Part shown: positions 63,928 to 64,000 of the stretch, piece by piece
How the letters are laid out: the number at the start of each line of letters is the position of its first letter
Numbering within the stretch: the stretch's first letter is position 1
Assembly: GCA_902728285.1 (NCBI GenBank)
Contig: CACVBU010001205.1
Span: forward strand, 1,419,309 to 1,483,308
DNA: 64,000 nt
From: Clytia hemisphaerica
Lineage: Eukaryota > Cnidaria > Hydrozoa > Leptothecata > Clytiidae
Reading direction: 5' to 3'
The notes under the pieces: model-generated
What the model was told of the DNA's origin: nothing
The model's database searches: none
The model's input: only the letters and a program-made list of their open reading frames with translations
Position numbers and translations under genes: made by a program

Positions 63928-64000
63928 CTGTCTAATTACAAAAACCTCCGATCACTACTTCTCCGCCATCTTGTTTCACTTTAAATGCAGTGTTTTAAAA

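Overview
The window is nuclear DNA of an animal or close relative of animals. It is AT-rich, its protein-coding genes are split by many GT-AG introns of roughly 150 bp to 2 kb, and more than half of the non-genic DNA is made of small inverted-repeat DNA transposons, many still carrying visible target-site duplications (TSDs). The conserved genes (POLR2H, U2SURP) look metazoan. The absence of bacterial signals and the mix of hAT, MULE-like, Harbinger-like, P/THAP9-like and tRNA-SINE sequences fit a non-bilaterian or other invertebrate genome. I cannot name the species from the sequence.

Layout. 1-800: first coding exon of POLR2H (minus strand); the gene continues off the left edge. 0.8-22.9 kb: an intergenic repeat field with duplicated segments, three copies of one TA-flanked hairpin MITE (two interrupted by other elements), a 2.9-kb MULE-like element, a hairpin of 10-bp-spaced AATCGA motifs, a 5.4-kb decayed hAT transposon carrying a stack of nested insertions, and a LINE ORF1 remnant. 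22.98-40.63 kb: a complete 23-exon U2SURP/SR140 gene (970 aa; RRM, SURP, CID, cwf21, RS). Its introns hold tRNA-derived SINEs, long fold-backs and an intronless antisense coiled-coil gene at 34.96-35.78 kb. 40.7-45.0 kb: MITEs and hairpins. 45.03-52.46 kb: a 10-exon gene encoding a predicted 1250-aa protein with an AT-hook-like start, a coiled coil, a P/THAP9-like RNase-H transposase core and three C-terminal PHD fingers. This is the most unusual gene in the window. 54.4-56.9 kb: a divergent gene pair, a 185-aa C2H2 zinc-finger protein (minus) and a 180-aa acidic coiled-coil protein (plus), sharing a 423-bp intergenic region with a CRE palindrome. 59.24-59.77 kb: an intronless 174-aa HIRAN-domain protein. 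59.8-64 kb: more inverted-repeat elements.

How the genes relate. POLR2H (RNA polymerase subunit) and U2SURP (U2 snRNP-associated splicing factor) are housekeeping genes of mRNA production. The transposase-PHD protein joins a DNA-recombinase fold to predicted histone-tail readers. The zinc-finger, HIRAN and coiled-coil proteins are small, probably nuclear factors of unknown role. No operon-like organisation is seen. All gene models were assembled by hand from open frames, splice sites and phase, and every multi-exon complete model closes in frame.
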